The position numbers and the translations under genes were made by a program. A stretch of DNA of 64,000 nt from Peptoniphilus lacydonensis (GTDB lineage: Bacteria; Bacillota; Clostridia; Tissierellales; Peptoniphilaceae). This document shows positions 8,491 through 17,955 of the stretch, piece by piece; position 1 is the stretch's first letter; each line of letters begins with the position of its first letter. Under the pieces are notes generated by a model. That model had not been told where the DNA came from. It did not search any database and worked only from the letters and a program-made list of their open reading frames with translations. The stretch spans positions 682,001-746,000 of the forward strand of contig NZ_FNWF01000003.1 in the NCBI RefSeq assembly GCF_900106515.1, written 5' to 3'.

Positions 8491-9307
8491 TATTTCCCTC
8501 CAAGAGATAAAAATACAGTGTCAGAATCAAAAAGTCGGCACATCCACCTGGACTTAAGTTCCTCCTCTTGTATTCTTCATTTATTTTTTGGATTTCTCTC
8601 ATTCCATCTTCATTTTCGTACAACTTGTTTTTAAGAACATATCCAGAAGTTTCTTTTAAAAACTCTAAACCCTCAAGCCCCCCTCTTTTTATTATATTTG
8701 AATCCTCAACAAAAGACATAAAATAAAAAAGGGTTCCATTTAGTGCGCAATCAAGATTTGTTTCTTTTTCAATTTTTTTTAAGAGATCGAGTCCCAAAAG
8801 TACTCTAGAAAATCCATCCTCAGCTTCCTCTCGTATTCCCTTTGAGCCATATTTTTTATAATTTTTTTCTCCATGGCTTGTCGCATTTTTTTTATTTAAT
8901 TCTCTGGTAATCCCTCGATTCAAATATGCAACTCGTGAAGTTATCTTTTCAAAAGAAAATTTTTCTTTTCTTATTTCAATAGCCGTGGCGTATACAATTA
9001 AGCCTAGAGAGAAAATAACTCCCTTGTGTGTGTTGGCCCCGCCTGTTGCATCTTTCATCTTTTTTTCGTATATAATTCCAAAATTTCTTAGTTCATCATA
9101 ATCTTCACCATCTGACTTTTCTCCGAGTTCATAGGCAATTTTAAAATAATCGTGAAGAACCAAAGCTGACTTAAAAAAATCTATATAATCCATGTCCTTG
9201 TGAGCGCCTCTATCTATTAAACTTACAAGACCAGGCTTAGGGCTTAGTGAAACTTCATATATAAGAGCATAGGTCGCTATTCTTGCAACAATATTAGAGT
9301 TTAACAT
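8483..9307 (-). CDS. citG: Triphosphoribosyl-dephospho-CoA synthase
   Basis: The 274-residue protein is CitG, which condenses dephospho-CoA with ATP to make the precursor of the citrate lyase prosthetic group. Characteristic parts are LSPKPGLVSLIDRGAHKDMD (residues about 21-40), ATGGANTHKG, which is the glycine-rich signature of the family, and a C-terminal LSPGGCADFL. ATG at 9307 follows GGAGGTATT. It is the first gene of the citrate cluster. Upstream on the minus strand there is a TATAAT-like box close to the ribosome site but no convincing -35. Confidence 0.93.
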   Translation of the reverse strand: MLNSNIVARIATYALIYEVSLSPKPGLVSLIDRGAHKDMDYIDFFKSALVLHDYFKIAYELGEKSDGEDYDELRNFGIIYEKKMKDATGGANTHKGVIFSLGLIVYATAIEIRKEKFSFEKITSRVAYLNRGITRELNKKNATSHGEKNYKKYGSKGIREEAEDGFSRVLLGLDLLKKIEKETNLDCALNGTLFYFMSFVEDSNIIKRGGLEGLEFLKETSGYVLKNKLYENEDGMREIQKINEEYKRRNLSPGGCADFLILTLYFYLLEGNID

Positions 9308-9387
9308 AATACCTCCAGCTTAATTATAATAAATAAAAAAATTTTCATCTACTTTATTATTTTGTTAAGTCGACACTACTTTTTTCA

Positions 9388-9416
9388 ATAAAAAACTGAG
9401 GTTTCCCCCAGTCTTT
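9388..9416 (-). terminator. Terminator after the threonine dehydratase gene
   Basis: Minus-strand hairpin with arms ACTG-GG / CC-CAGT and a GAAA-like loop, followed by TTTTTTATTG. It separates the ilvA transcript from the downstream citrate genes. Confidence 0.7.
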
Positions 9417-9440
9417 AAACTATATTATAAACAAATTATT

Positions 9441-10649
9441 TTAAAATTGTAGGTCATTATATTTTGCCTTAAACACGTAAAAGTTTTCGTTTAATGTGGT
9501 TATTATTTGTTCTTGGTGTTCTTTGTCTTTAGTATCTATTACCACACTCACTATCATTGAATCGATTGTATCTCCTACTACATCTATATTTTGTTCAATT
9601 TTAACTATGTTTGCTCCTTCTCTTTCTAAAAGTTTAGTCATGCGGGTCATTTCACCTGGTTGGTCATTTAATTTTATTCTAAGTTCCATTCTTCTATTTG
9701 TTTTGTAAAGGCCTTTTTCAATAACCTTTGAAACTCTTGTGACATCAATGTTTCCTCCAGAGAGAACACAACAAACTTTTTTTCCTTTGAAGTTAAATTT
9801 TTTATACATAAGTGCTGCCACTGTTGAAGCTGCTGCTCCTTCTGTTATTATTTTGTTTTTTTCAAGAAGCGTCAAAATTGCAGAAGAAATTTCACCTTCT
9901 GTTACTAGAACTATGTCATCTACATATTCTTTTACAAGTTCATATGTAATTTTACCTGGAGTTTTTACTGCTATTCCATCTGCAATTGTAGATCCTCCTT
10001 TTACTGTCAAAATTTTTCCTTCTCTAACTGACTCATACATGCTTGGAGATATTTTTGTTTGAACTCCAATTATTTTTATATTTGGATTTATATTTTTGGC
10101 TGCCAATGCAATTCCTGATATTAGTCCGCCGCCTCCTATGGGCACAACTATTATGTCAAGGTCTGGAATTTTTTCAAGTATTTCAAGTCCTATTGTTCCT
10201 TGTCCTGCAATTACTTTTTCATCGTCAAAGGGTGCTATAAATGTATAGCCTTCTTCCCTTGAAAGTTTTTGTGCATAAGCTGCTGCATCATCAAAGGAAT
10301 CTCTTACAAGTTCTACTTCTGCTCCATAATTTTTTGTGGCTTTTACTTTTGATAACGGTGCATGATAAGGCATACATATTATTGAAGAAATTCCTCGCTC
10401 TGTTGCTGACTTAGCAACTCCTTGTGCGTGATTTCCTGCTGAACAAGCTACAACTCCCTTTGATGCTTCTTCATCTGTCAGTGTTGCAATTTTATTGTAT
10501 GCTCCTCTTAATTTAAAAGAACCTGTTTCTTGTAAAACTTCTACTTTTAAATAAACGTCTTCCCCTAGATTAGGTGCATATACGATAGGCGTTTCTTTTA
10601 TGTGACCTTTAAGTCTTTCTCTAGCGTCATAAATTTCTTTTACATCCAT
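9441..10649 (-). CDS. ilvA: Threonine ammonia-lyase (threonine dehydratase)
   Basis: The 402-residue PLP enzyme deaminates threonine to 2-oxobutyrate. The PLP lysine is Lys46 in ETGSFKLRGA, and the phosphate-binding loop is GGGGLISG near residues 173-180. Residues about 325-402 form one ACT-like domain (RMELRIKLNDQPGEM), so an allosteric amino acid effector is likely. Only one ACT unit is present, as in the TdcB/IlvA1-like forms found in anaerobes, and no branched-chain biosynthesis genes are near, so a catabolic role is as likely as isoleucine synthesis. It lies one base after the DUF951 gene in a minus-strand operon. Confidence 0.9.
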   Translation of the reverse strand: MDVKEIYDARERLKGHIKETPIVYAPNLGEDVYLKVEVLQETGSFKLRGAYNKIATLTDEEASKGVVACSAGNHAQGVAKSATERGISSIICMPYHAPLSKVKATKNYGAEVELVRDSFDDAAAYAQKLSREEGYTFIAPFDDEKVIAGQGTIGLEILEKIPDLDIIVVPIGGGGLISGIALAAKNINPNIKIIGVQTKISPSMYESVREGKILTVKGGSTIADGIAVKTPGKITYELVKEYVDDIVLVTEGEISSAILTLLEKNKIITEGAAASTVAALMYKKFNFKGKKVCCVLSGGNIDVTRVSKVIEKGLYKTNRRMELRIKLNDQPGEMTRMTKLLEREGANIVKIEQNIDVVGDTIDSMIVSVVIDTKDKEHQEQIITTLNENFYVFKAKYNDLQF

Positions 10650-10650
10650 A

Positions 10651-10875
10651 TTATTCTCCTTCTTTCTTATGATGAACTATGCTTACAAATTTATCATCTT
10701 CCAAAATCTTTCTAACCCTTTTTTCAAAGTCCATTCGGCTCATCCAGATAACTCTTTCACAGCCAAGACATTTCAACTTTATATCTGCACCTTTTCTCAT
10801 AATTTCCCATTTATTTTCACCACAGGGATGCCCTTTTTTCAAAGTTACAATATCCCCAAGATTATAATAAAGCAT
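10651..10875 (-). CDS. DUF951 family small protein
   Basis: The 74-residue protein has the DUF951 pattern: VTLKKGHPCGENKWE, then RKGADIKLKCLGCERVIWMSR. Two cysteines in CLGC plus the Cys in HPCG could bind metal. Function is unknown; the family is often found near mscS or ychF genes in Firmicutes. Its ATG lies inside the end of the mscS gene (14-base overlap), so the two are probably translated together. Confidence 0.85.
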   Translation of the reverse strand: MLYYNLGDIVTLKKGHPCGENKWEIMRKGADIKLKCLGCERVIWMSRMDFEKRVRKILEDDKFVSIVHHKKEGE

Positions 10876-11740
10876 CGCTATCCTCCACTTTTAATATTTT
10901 GTTTTTTACTACTGGCGTCTTTATATTTTCTCTTTGCATAGTTTTTAATATTTCTGCTCTTATTGCATATTCTAAATCATATTGATTGCCTTGCTTTGTG
11001 TAATAAACAAGGCTCATCTTATATGCGTCTTTATCATTTTCTGTTACTCCCCAAAGATCTGGACCAATAACCATTTTTCTGTCATTTTTAAATTTCTTTA
11101 AACTTTCATCTATTTTTTCTTTTACAAAAGTTGGATCACAAGAATTATCTACATAAAATTCTATTTTTGTCCTAATATTTGCTCTTTGTTTGTTTGACAC
11201 AACTGAAATATTGCTATTTGGAATTATGTGAAGTATTTTAGAAAAGTCACGTACTTTAGTAACTCTAAGTCCTAAATATTCAACTACTCCTTCAATCCCT
11301 TCTATCTCAACTAAATCTCCAACAGAATATTGATCTTCCAAAATTATAAAGAATCCATTGATTACATCTTTTACAAGATTTTGTGCACCAACACCTATTG
11401 CCAGAGAGAATACTCCAAGAGTTGCAAGAATAGGTGCAATAGAAATATTAAATACACTCATAATTATTGTAACCCCAATAAAAATAAGTATAATTTTTAT
11501 TATTCTTTTTATTAAATTTGTAATTGTAACAATCCTGTTATAAGATCCCTTTTCTTTAACTTTTTCTGAACTTAGTTGCCTATCTATACATCCATCTATT
11601 ATTTTTAAAAGGACACATATTCCTACTATAATAATTATTACAATAAAAATCTTCTGCCAAGATCCCATACCTTTAAATGTAGATCTAAGTGCTTTATCAG
11701 CTTCATTTGCCACATGATTTGTATTTTTGTTTAAATTCAC
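10862..11740 (-). CDS. MscS-family mechanosensitive channel
   Basis: The 292-residue protein has three hydrophobic segments (about 28-48, 72-92 and 96-118) followed by the MscS pore helix and beta domain: ATLGVFSLAIGVGAQNLVKD, then FFIILEDQYSVGDLVEI and HIIPNSNISVVSN. It should gate ion and solute release under membrane tension. Start is GTG at 11738-11740, overlapping the stop of the upstream gene (GTGA), with AAGGTG six bases ahead. Confidence 0.92.
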   Translation of the reverse strand: MNLNKNTNHVANEADKALRSTFKGMGSWQKIFIVIIIIVGICVLLKIIDGCIDRQLSSEKVKEKGSYNRIVTITNLIKRIIKIILIFIGVTIIMSVFNISIAPILATLGVFSLAIGVGAQNLVKDVINGFFIILEDQYSVGDLVEIEGIEGVVEYLGLRVTKVRDFSKILHIIPNSNISVVSNKQRANIRTKIEFYVDNSCDPTFVKEKIDESLKKFKNDRKMVIGPDLWGVTENDKDAYKMSLVYYTKQGNQYDLEYAIRAEILKTMQRENIKTPVVKNKILKVEDSDALL

Positions 11741-12822
11741 TTTGCACCTTCTTTGTAAGTTGTTTCTATTTTATCTTCGCCTTCTCTAACTGTATTTGAA
11801 CTCACAACGGAGTATAAATCAATTTCTCCATTTCTAAGTGCTCCAATTAAAAGTCCATTTATCTTTATTTTATCTAAAGAATATCCAAGCCTCGTATAAA
11901 ACTCTCCTTTGTTCCCAATTTCTCCACCAATATCACTTGGACCATAAACATAAATGGAGCCTGAAACATTTTCCATCTTATTTACATTTGCAGCTATAAT
12001 TCTTTTGTCTACTGGATTTAACGTATAATTATATTTTGTTATAATTCCAGAATGAAGAAGGTAAGTATTTCTACCATCTACTAACACATCGGAAATATTC
12101 GGTACTTTTTCTTCGTATTTCGTTCCCGAATCCAAAAATCTGTAAAGAGATTTATCTGTAAGTGCAAGAACAGATTTTTTATCTTTTTTTACAAACATAA
12201 TTATCTCATGATTTATAACTTCGCTTTTTTTCTCACCCTTATCTAAAGAGTAAAGTAGAGAACTATAACCGCTTGCATCATTTTTCATTTCTGCCACAGA
12301 AAGATTTTTGGAATCTAGGACATCGTGAGTCAAAATTTTATTGCCCGTCTTATAAATCTCTGAAAGCGTAGAATCATTGTCCATTAAATATAAAATTTCA
12401 TTGTTCTCATCCATTATGTGAAAAACAATATTTGCATTTTCATAAGAAATATTAAAAACATTTCCCTTAACTTCTAAAGAACTAAGAAGCTCTCCCATCT
12501 CAGAATACATGTGAACTTTTCCCAAATCTTTTTCATATAAAAAAGCATAATTGCCCGCAAAAAATGCTTCAACATTTTCATCTTCACGCTGAATCTTCTT
12601 TATAATATTTCCATCTTTATCAGTTATATATAAAACTGGGTCTGCCCACAAAAATACAGACTTAGATGCAATATTAAAATCCTTTATAGGTTCATTTGTA
12701 CTGACGCCTTTAAGTCTTATTATAGTTCTGTCCTTTGAAAAATTATTGTGATTAAAATATATAAATCCTAAAAAAATTATAAGTAATATTAAAATAATTG
12801 CGTGATTTTTTTTTATCTTCAA
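11737..12822 (-). CDS. DUF5711-like membrane-anchored beta-propeller protein
   Basis: The predicted start is TTG at 12820-12822, behind GGGAGTGATATT. A longer open frame reaching 12900 would start inside the transketolase terminator and is not credible. The 361-residue product has one N-terminal hydrophobic helix (IILILLIIFLGFIYF) and then an outward-facing domain made of repeated short strand units (KSVFLWADPVLYITD, NYAFLYEKDLGKVHMYS and similar), which looks like a WD40/PQQ-type propeller. This fits DUF5711 proteins. No enzyme motif was seen. It is coupled to mscS through an overlapping stop and start, so a role at the cell envelope is reasonable. Confidence 0.7.
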   Translation of the reverse strand: MKIKKNHAIILILLIIFLGFIYFNHNNFSKDRTIIRLKGVSTNEPIKDFNIASKSVFLWADPVLYITDKDGNIIKKIQREDENVEAFFAGNYAFLYEKDLGKVHMYSEMGELLSSLEVKGNVFNISYENANIVFHIMDENNEILYLMDNDSTLSEIYKTGNKILTHDVLDSKNLSVAEMKNDASGYSSLLYSLDKGEKKSEVINHEIIMFVKKDKKSVLALTDKSLYRFLDSGTKYEEKVPNISDVLVDGRNTYLLHSGIITKYNYTLNPVDKRIIAANVNKMENVSGSIYVYGPSDIGGEIGNKGEFYTRLGYSLDKIKINGLLIGALRNGEIDLYSVVSSNTVREGEDKIETTYKEGAK

Positions 12823-12882
12823 AAATATCACTCCCAGGTTAATTATATCATTTATAATTTTATTTTTAAATTTTAATTGAAA

Positions 12883-12909
12883 TAAAAAAAGAGATGCCAA
12901 AACATCTCC
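12883..12909 (-). terminator. Terminator after transketolase
   Basis: Minus-strand hairpin GAGATG / CATCTC with a TTTTGG-type loop, followed by seven T. It ends the glycosyltransferase-transketolase transcript. Confidence 0.85.
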
Positions 12910-12918
12910 AAAAATATT

Positions 12919-14868
12919 TTAAAATTCTTCTATTTTTCTTTTTATATTTTCCTTTGTAAATCCAAATCTCTCAAAGACTTCTTTGCCTTTTCCACTAGCT
13001 CCGAAAGTATCTATTGAAATTGCCATACCGCCTGTCCCAATATATTTGTGCCATCCAAAGGACGAAAGTGCTTCAATTGAAATTCTCTTAGTAACTTTTG
13101 AAGGCAAAATCTCTTCTTTGTAAGCTGAATTTTGTGCGTCAAAAAGTTCCATTGAAGGCATTGAAACTACACGAACACCTTTTAAATCTTCTGCTGCTTC
13201 TAATGCAAGATGTACTTCTGAACCTGTAGCTATTACAATTTTTTCAAGTTCTCCTTCTTCTTTTTTAATTATATAAGCACCTTTTTTTATATCTTTTTTA
13301 GAGTTTTCAAGCTGTGGCAAATTTTGCCTTAAAAGTGCAAGTACAAAAGGTGTATTTTGTGAATTAAAAGCAAGGTTAAGAGCTGATGCAGTTTCTCTTC
13401 CATCTGCTGGTCTTACTACAACTAAGCCTGGAATCGATCTAAGCATTGCCAAATGTTCAATTGGCTCATGAGTTGGACCATCTTCTCCAACTCCAATAGA
13501 ATCGTGAGTAAATATATAAACATTTGGAAGATTCATAAGAGCAGCAAGCCTAATTGTCGGTTTTAAATAATCGCTAAAAACTAAAAATGTTGCAGCGTAA
13601 GTTTTAAGCCCTCCATGAAGAAGCATTCCATTTGTAATTGCACCCATTGCGTTTTCACGAACACCAAAGGTTAAATTTCTGCCGTATCTATTGTCTTTTG
13701 AAAAATATTCTTCTCCCTTTAGCATTGTCTTGTTAGATGGTCCTAAATCTGCTGAACCACCAAAAATATTTGTATTTTCTTTTGCAATTTTATTTAAAAC
13801 TTCTCCAGAAACGGCACGAGTTGCCATGTCCTTTGTAAAACTATCATAATAAGAATCTTCTAATAGTTCTCTCTTTTCATTCTTAAAAGAATTTAAATAT
13901 TTTTCATATTCTTCTTTATACTTTTCTTTATATTTTTCTTCAATTTTTTTCTTTTCTTTTGCTTTTCTTGTATTTTCTTCAACAATTTTATTAAAATATT
14001 TTGCCACATCTTCTGAAACATAAAAATCTTCATCAGGTAGACCAAAAAATTTCCTTGTAGATTTTCTATCTTGAACACCAAGAGGTTCTCCATGTGCCTT
14101 TGCAGAATCTTCTCTAGGTGAACCATATCCAATTTTTGTCTTTACCTCAATAAGTGCAGGCCCACTAGATTTTTTTGCTTCTTCAATTTTTGCATTTATA
14201 TCTTCTAAATCATTGCCATCATTTACGACAAAAGTATCCCATCCCAGAGCTTTATATCTATCCACTACATTTTCAGAAAAAGCAAGATCTGTCGATCCTT
14301 CTATGGAAATTCTGTTAGAATCATAAAGTACAATTAACTTATTTAATTTTAAAGTTCCTGCAAGAGAAGACGCTTCATTGGAAATTCCTTCCATTAGACA
14401 TCCATCACCAACTAAAGCATAAGTATAGTGATCCACAAGTTTTAAATCTTTTTTGTTATAAATTGCGGCAAGTTTTTCTTCTGCAATTGCCATTCCTACT
14501 GCCATTGCAATTCCCTGTCCAAGAGGTCCAGTAGTTGCCTCTACACCTTTTGTGTGCCCATATTCAGGATGACCTGGCGTCTTAGAATCAAGTTGCCTAA
14601 AATTTTTCAAATCTTCAATAGTAAGACCATAATCAAAAAGATAAAAAAGTGAATACAAAAGTGCAGAACCATGTCCTGCAGATAAAATAAATCTATCTCT
14701 ATTTGTCCAATTTAAATCTTTAGAATCTCTTACAATATGATTTTTGAAAAGAGCATAGGCCATAGGCGCTGCACCAAGGGGTAGCCCTGGATGTCCTGAA
14801 TTTGCCTCTTCAATTTGATCCACTGAAAGCATCCTTATAGTATTAATAGCTTTATTATCAATATTCAA
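12919..14868 (-). CDS. tkt: Transketolase
   Basis: The 649-residue thiamine-diphosphate enzyme transfers two-carbon units in the pentose phosphate pathway. Seen are EEANSGHPGLPLGAAPMAY at the N-terminus, GDGCLMEGISNEA (the ThDP/metal motif near residue 155), and the pyrimidine-domain GVRENAMGAITNG and THDSIGVGEDGPTHEPIEH. The start is TTG at 14866-14868, seven bases after GGAG; a GTG five codons upstream is less well spaced. It follows the glycosyltransferase gene by 11 bases. Confidence 0.95.
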   Translation of the reverse strand: MNIDNKAINTIRMLSVDQIEEANSGHPGLPLGAAPMAYALFKNHIVRDSKDLNWTNRDRFILSAGHGSALLYSLFYLFDYGLTIEDLKNFRQLDSKTPGHPEYGHTKGVEATTGPLGQGIAMAVGMAIAEEKLAAIYNKKDLKLVDHYTYALVGDGCLMEGISNEASSLAGTLKLNKLIVLYDSNRISIEGSTDLAFSENVVDRYKALGWDTFVVNDGNDLEDINAKIEEAKKSSGPALIEVKTKIGYGSPREDSAKAHGEPLGVQDRKSTRKFFGLPDEDFYVSEDVAKYFNKIVEENTRKAKEKKKIEEKYKEKYKEEYEKYLNSFKNEKRELLEDSYYDSFTKDMATRAVSGEVLNKIAKENTNIFGGSADLGPSNKTMLKGEEYFSKDNRYGRNLTFGVRENAMGAITNGMLLHGGLKTYAATFLVFSDYLKPTIRLAALMNLPNVYIFTHDSIGVGEDGPTHEPIEHLAMLRSIPGLVVVRPADGRETASALNLAFNSQNTPFVLALLRQNLPQLENSKKDIKKGAYIIKKEEGELEKIVIATGSEVHLALEAAEDLKGVRVVSMPSMELFDAQNSAYKEEILPSKVTKRISIEALSSFGWHKYIGTGGMAISIDTFGASGKGKEVFERFGFTKENIKRKIEEF

Positions 14869-14879
14869 AATTCCACTCC

Positions 14880-15632
14880 TCACTCAACTGAATTTTTATC
14901 TTTTAAAACTGCGAACAAAAACTTTGGCAAGTCAATTTGCCTTTTTATCCTAGAAGGATTTTTTATCAGCCTGTATAACCACTCAAGTCCAAGTTTTATA
15001 AAAACATCTGGTGCTCTATTTGCCCTTCCTGACAAAATATCTAAAACGCCGCCATTTCCAATAATTATCTTTGCCTTTATTTCATCTTTAAATTCATCTA
15101 TCCATTTTTCCTGACGCGGAAAACCAAAACCTACAAAAACAATATCCACATCTTTATCATTTATCTCTTCAATTATTTTCTTCTCTTCCTTTGAATTTTC
15201 TCCGTCAATTCTAGAATTAAAATATCCATTGTGATATCCAACGACATTGGCATTTTTATATTTTTTATTTACAGCACTTGCAGCATCCTTTGCCACGCTT
15301 TCTTTTCCACCGAGAAAATATAAATTAAGACCCATCTCGTCAGCAAGCTCCAAAAGCTTAATAGAAGTATCAAACCCTGTAACTCTTTCTTTTAAAGGCT
15401 TCTTTCTCATTTTAGAAGCGTGTATAAGACCAATCCCATCAGCTAAAACTAAATCCCCTGAATTAATTAAATCTTTAAGATTCTCATCTCTTTTAGCTGC
15501 CATTACAATCTCTGTATTTGGCGTATAAATCTTATTAAGTTTATCCGATTTTAAAAAATCTCTCAAAATATTTTCACAATCATCATTACTAATATTAAAA
15601 ATTTCAACACCAAAAATCTTTACTTTTTCCAT
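14880..15632 (-). CDS. WecG/TagA/CpsF family glycosyltransferase
   Basis: The 250-residue protein matches the family that adds N-acetylmannosamine(uronate) to lipid-linked GlcNAc, for example TagA in teichoic acid linkage synthesis. Signatures are YTPNTEIVMAAKRD near residue 32, LADGIGLIHASK, the VFVGFGFPRQEKWI motif, and GVLDILSGRANRAP. ATG at 15632 is chosen because GGAGAGG precedes it. The sugar specificity cannot be read from sequence. No other teichoic acid genes are adjacent, and the next feature upstream is an insertion element. Confidence 0.88.
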   Translation of the reverse strand: MEKVKIFGVEIFNISNDDCENILRDFLKSDKLNKIYTPNTEIVMAAKRDENLKDLINSGDLVLADGIGLIHASKMRKKPLKERVTGFDTSIKLLELADEMGLNLYFLGGKESVAKDAASAVNKKYKNANVVGYHNGYFNSRIDGENSKEEKKIIEEINDKDVDIVFVGFGFPRQEKWIDEFKDEIKAKIIIGNGGVLDILSGRANRAPDVFIKLGLEWLYRLIKNPSRIKRQIDLPKFLFAVLKDKNSVE

Positions 15633-15741
15633 AATCCTCTCCGATAATAAGTTTATCACATAAAAAAGAGCTTTTCTATAAAGAAATAATTTAACTAAAA
15701 CTTTAAAATAAAAAGGGGCTGTTGCAAAAGTCCCATCATAG

Positions 15742-15777
15742 AAAAAGACGAGGAAATATAAAAATCCTCGTCTTTTT
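15742..15777 (+). terminator. Insulating hairpin at the 5' end of IS copy A
   Basis: Thirteen-base perfect arms (AAAAAGACGAGGA and complement) with a 10-base loop and a T run, placed between the inverted repeat and the transposase start. It would stop transcripts entering from outside. IS copy B has a hairpin of unrelated sequence at the same place. Confidence 0.8.
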
Positions 15778-15793
15778 TTGATAAAATGTATTT

Positions 15794-17353
15794 ATGAAAA
15801 CCTTTAAAAATACATCATCATTAAATAACTATACACTAGTTAATGATACAATTCAACTACGATTAAACTTTAATACAGAAATATATATTCAAAATGATGT
15901 TAAAATAAGGCTTGTAAAAAATATAATAGAAAGGTTAAACTTAACAGAACTAAAAAAAGTCTACTCATCATTTGGAAGAAAACCCAAAGTAAATCCAGTA
16001 ACCATGCTAGAAATAATAATATACTGCTATTCAGAAGGAATATTTACATCAAGAGAAATAGAAAAATCATGCAAGTATGACTTAAGGATAAGATATCTCC
16101 TAGATGGAAGTAAAGCACCAGACCACACTACCATTAACAGATTTAGACAAAAAATACTAGAACTAACACCAGATATATTAAAACAAATGGTTCAAATACT
16201 GATAGAAGAAAATCAGATAGACCTATCAAGTATCTATATAGATGGAACAAAGATAGAAGTCTATGCCAACAGATATAGTTTTGTATGGCGAGGAAGTATA
16301 GAAAAGTGGCAAGAAAAATTAATAGAGAGGATAAAAGAAGAACTAGGATTAAGTAAAAGTCTAATTCCAGACCAAGTACTTCAAGCAGTAACAACAATCT
16401 TTAATCAATTGAGAAAATATTGCAAACAGAAAAAAATAAAATTTGTTTACGGAAAAGGAAAAAGAAAAACACATATACAAAGAGACTATGAACTATATCA
16501 GTCATGGTTAGAAAGACTAAAATCATATGAAAAACACTTAGAAATTATGGGAGACTATAGAAATTCCTATTCAAAAACAGACCATGATGCAACCTTCATG
16601 AGAATGAAAGAAGACCACATGAAAAACGGCCAACTAAAACCAGCCTACAATATCCAATTAGCAAGTGCATCAGGCTTCATCATAGGAGAAAACATATCCC
16701 ATCATCCAAGTGACATGTACACACTAAAACCATTCTTAAAAGACCTTTTAGAAAAATATCCAAATAAACTAAACAGGATAGTCGCAGATGCAGGATACGA
16801 AAGCGAAGAAAACTATGTATTCTTAGCAGAAAATAATTTAACATCCTATATAAAACCATCAAACTATGAAAAGTCGAAAACAAGAAAATACAAAAAAGAA
16901 CAAGAATTTAGGAAAAGCTTAAAATACGATGAAAGACAAGACAAATACATATCACAAGAGGGCAAAGAATTCATAAGATGTAATGACAGATACAGAAAAA
17001 GAAAAAGTGGATACGTAACAACAACAAAAGTCTACAGATGTTTCGATTGGAACAAAGAAGGACAAAAAAGCAAGGGAATCTACATAACAGAAGCATTTCA
17101 AAAATATAGAGAAGAAACCTTAAAAAACATAATATTCGACCAAGGAATAGAAGAAAGATTAAATAGATCGATTCAAGCCGAAGGAGCATTTTCCAAAATA
17201 AAGTCAGGCTTAAACTATAACAGATTCCACCACAGAGGAAAAGAAAACATAATAAGTGAAATATGTCTATTATCAATAGCACTAAACTTAAATAAACTGG
17301 CATCAAAAATAGAAAATAAGAATTTAGAAATCATAAAATACAAAGCTGCTTGA
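15794..17353 (+). CDS. IS1182 family transposase (intact)
   Basis: The 519-residue DDE transposase is intact. An N-terminal helical domain with GRKPKVNPVTMLEI and SREIEKSCKYDLRIRYLL is followed by the catalytic fold. Predicted catalytic residues are Asp150 (SSIYIDGTKIE), Asp332 (VADAGYESEENY) and Glu463 (SIQAEGAFSKIK). The Cys-rich knuckle present in the related copy B (FECDKC and following) is replaced here by FDWNKEGQKSKG, so this version lacks that zinc-binding site. No ribosome site precedes the ATG; a TAAAAT box ends six bases before it, which suggests a leaderless mRNA. Confidence 0.95.
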   Translation: MKTFKNTSSLNNYTLVNDTIQLRLNFNTEIYIQNDVKIRLVKNIIERLNLTELKKVYSSFGRKPKVNPVTMLEIIIYCYSEGIFTSREIEKSCKYDLRIRYLLDGSKAPDHTTINRFRQKILELTPDILKQMVQILIEENQIDLSSIYIDGTKIEVYANRYSFVWRGSIEKWQEKLIERIKEELGLSKSLIPDQVLQAVTTIFNQLRKYCKQKKIKFVYGKGKRKTHIQRDYELYQSWLERLKSYEKHLEIMGDYRNSYSKTDHDATFMRMKEDHMKNGQLKPAYNIQLASASGFIIGENISHHPSDMYTLKPFLKDLLEKYPNKLNRIVADAGYESEENYVFLAENNLTSYIKPSNYEKSKTRKYKKEQEFRKSLKYDERQDKYISQEGKEFIRCNDRYRKRKSGYVTTTKVYRCFDWNKEGQKSKGIYITEAFQKYREETLKNIIFDQGIEERLNRSIQAEGAFSKIKSGLNYNRFHHRGKENIISEICLLSIALNLNKLASKIENKNLEIIKYKAA

Positions 17354-17484
17354 GAAAAAATTTTCAAAAGTATAGCTTTATTAAGTGCACCCATTTTTAA
17401 GAGAAACAAGAAAAATTTATCTAGAAAATATTTTAAAAGCAAAAAACACAATGGTTAAACTTAAATACTTGATAAAAAAATGAT

Positions 17485-17521
17485 GTCGCAGAGTAGAATC
17501 ATCTATTCTGCAACATCACCT
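17485..17521. repeat. 3' hairpin of IS copy A
   Basis: Imperfect inverted repeat with arms TGATGT-GCAGA-TAGA and TCTA-TCTGC-ACATCA, followed by TTTTTT. It lies about 130 bases after the transposase stop, the same distance as a similar hairpin in copy B. The arms contain a TGTTGCA-like core that recalls the terminal repeat of the element. Confidence 0.7.
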
Positions 17522-17723
17522 TTTTTATTATACTGGCTATCTTTTTATTAATTCTCATCCAGCCATTTTCAAACGTAGTGGCTAATTACATTTACTATGA
17601 GAGAATAAAAGAAATATATTATAACTTCTTTCAAGCTTATTACATCATTTAGTTTTAAGGACTTGAGATAACTTCACTAATATATTCCCAACTATATTTA
17701 TAAGGGACTTTTGCAACAGCCCC

Positions 17724-17955
17724 TTATGTTTTTATATTTCATTTTATTTTACTAAGTAACAATTAAAATGAAAACCCGTTATATAAAAAGTTTTTTATTT
17801 GGATTTTTGGTTGTTTTATGTCTTCTGTATCCATTGATATCACTGGGCTATATAGGCTCTAAAAGCTATTAATAATATATAAAAAATAAATTTGGAATTT
17901 TATTTCACACAAGATACTTATGCCATCATACTAATATTATCTCTACAAACATCAC
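17724..17955. other. Intergenic stretch right of IS copy A with a possible gene remnant
   Basis: No convincing gene. A 34-codon frame at 17768-17872 on the plus strand encodes one hydrophobic helix (FLFGFLVVLCLLYPLISLGY) but has no ribosome site. It may be the N-terminal scrap of a membrane protein, or chance. Confidence 0.3.

Larger units (their letters stand above)
15715..17723 (+). mobile_element. IS1182-type insertion sequence, copy A
   Basis: The element is bounded by 20-base perfect terminal inverted repeats: GGGGCTGTTGCAAAAGTCCC at 15715-15734 and its complement at 17704-17723. Between them are a terminator-type hairpin (15742-15777), one intact transposase gene, a second hairpin (about 17485-17521) and some 180 bases of non-coding sequence. 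No clear target duplication is visible: the left flank ends AAAA and the right flank begins TTAT. The transposase gene is complete, so the copy may be active. Confidence 0.9.

Noticed and set aside
12823-12900. Longer N-terminus of the DUF5711-like protein
   Set aside because: The extension starts inside the transketolase terminator hairpin; the TTG at 12822 has a clear ribosome site.
13893-14132. Minus-strand frame inside transketolase
   Set aside because: It is an out-of-frame Lys-rich shadow of the real gene.
17521-17703. A second gene inside IS copy A
   Set aside because: The stretch has no open frame with a ribosome site and seems non-coding.
15700-17735. Target-site duplication around IS copy A
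   Set aside because: Flanks AAAA and TTAT do not match, and the AT-rich context makes chance matches common.
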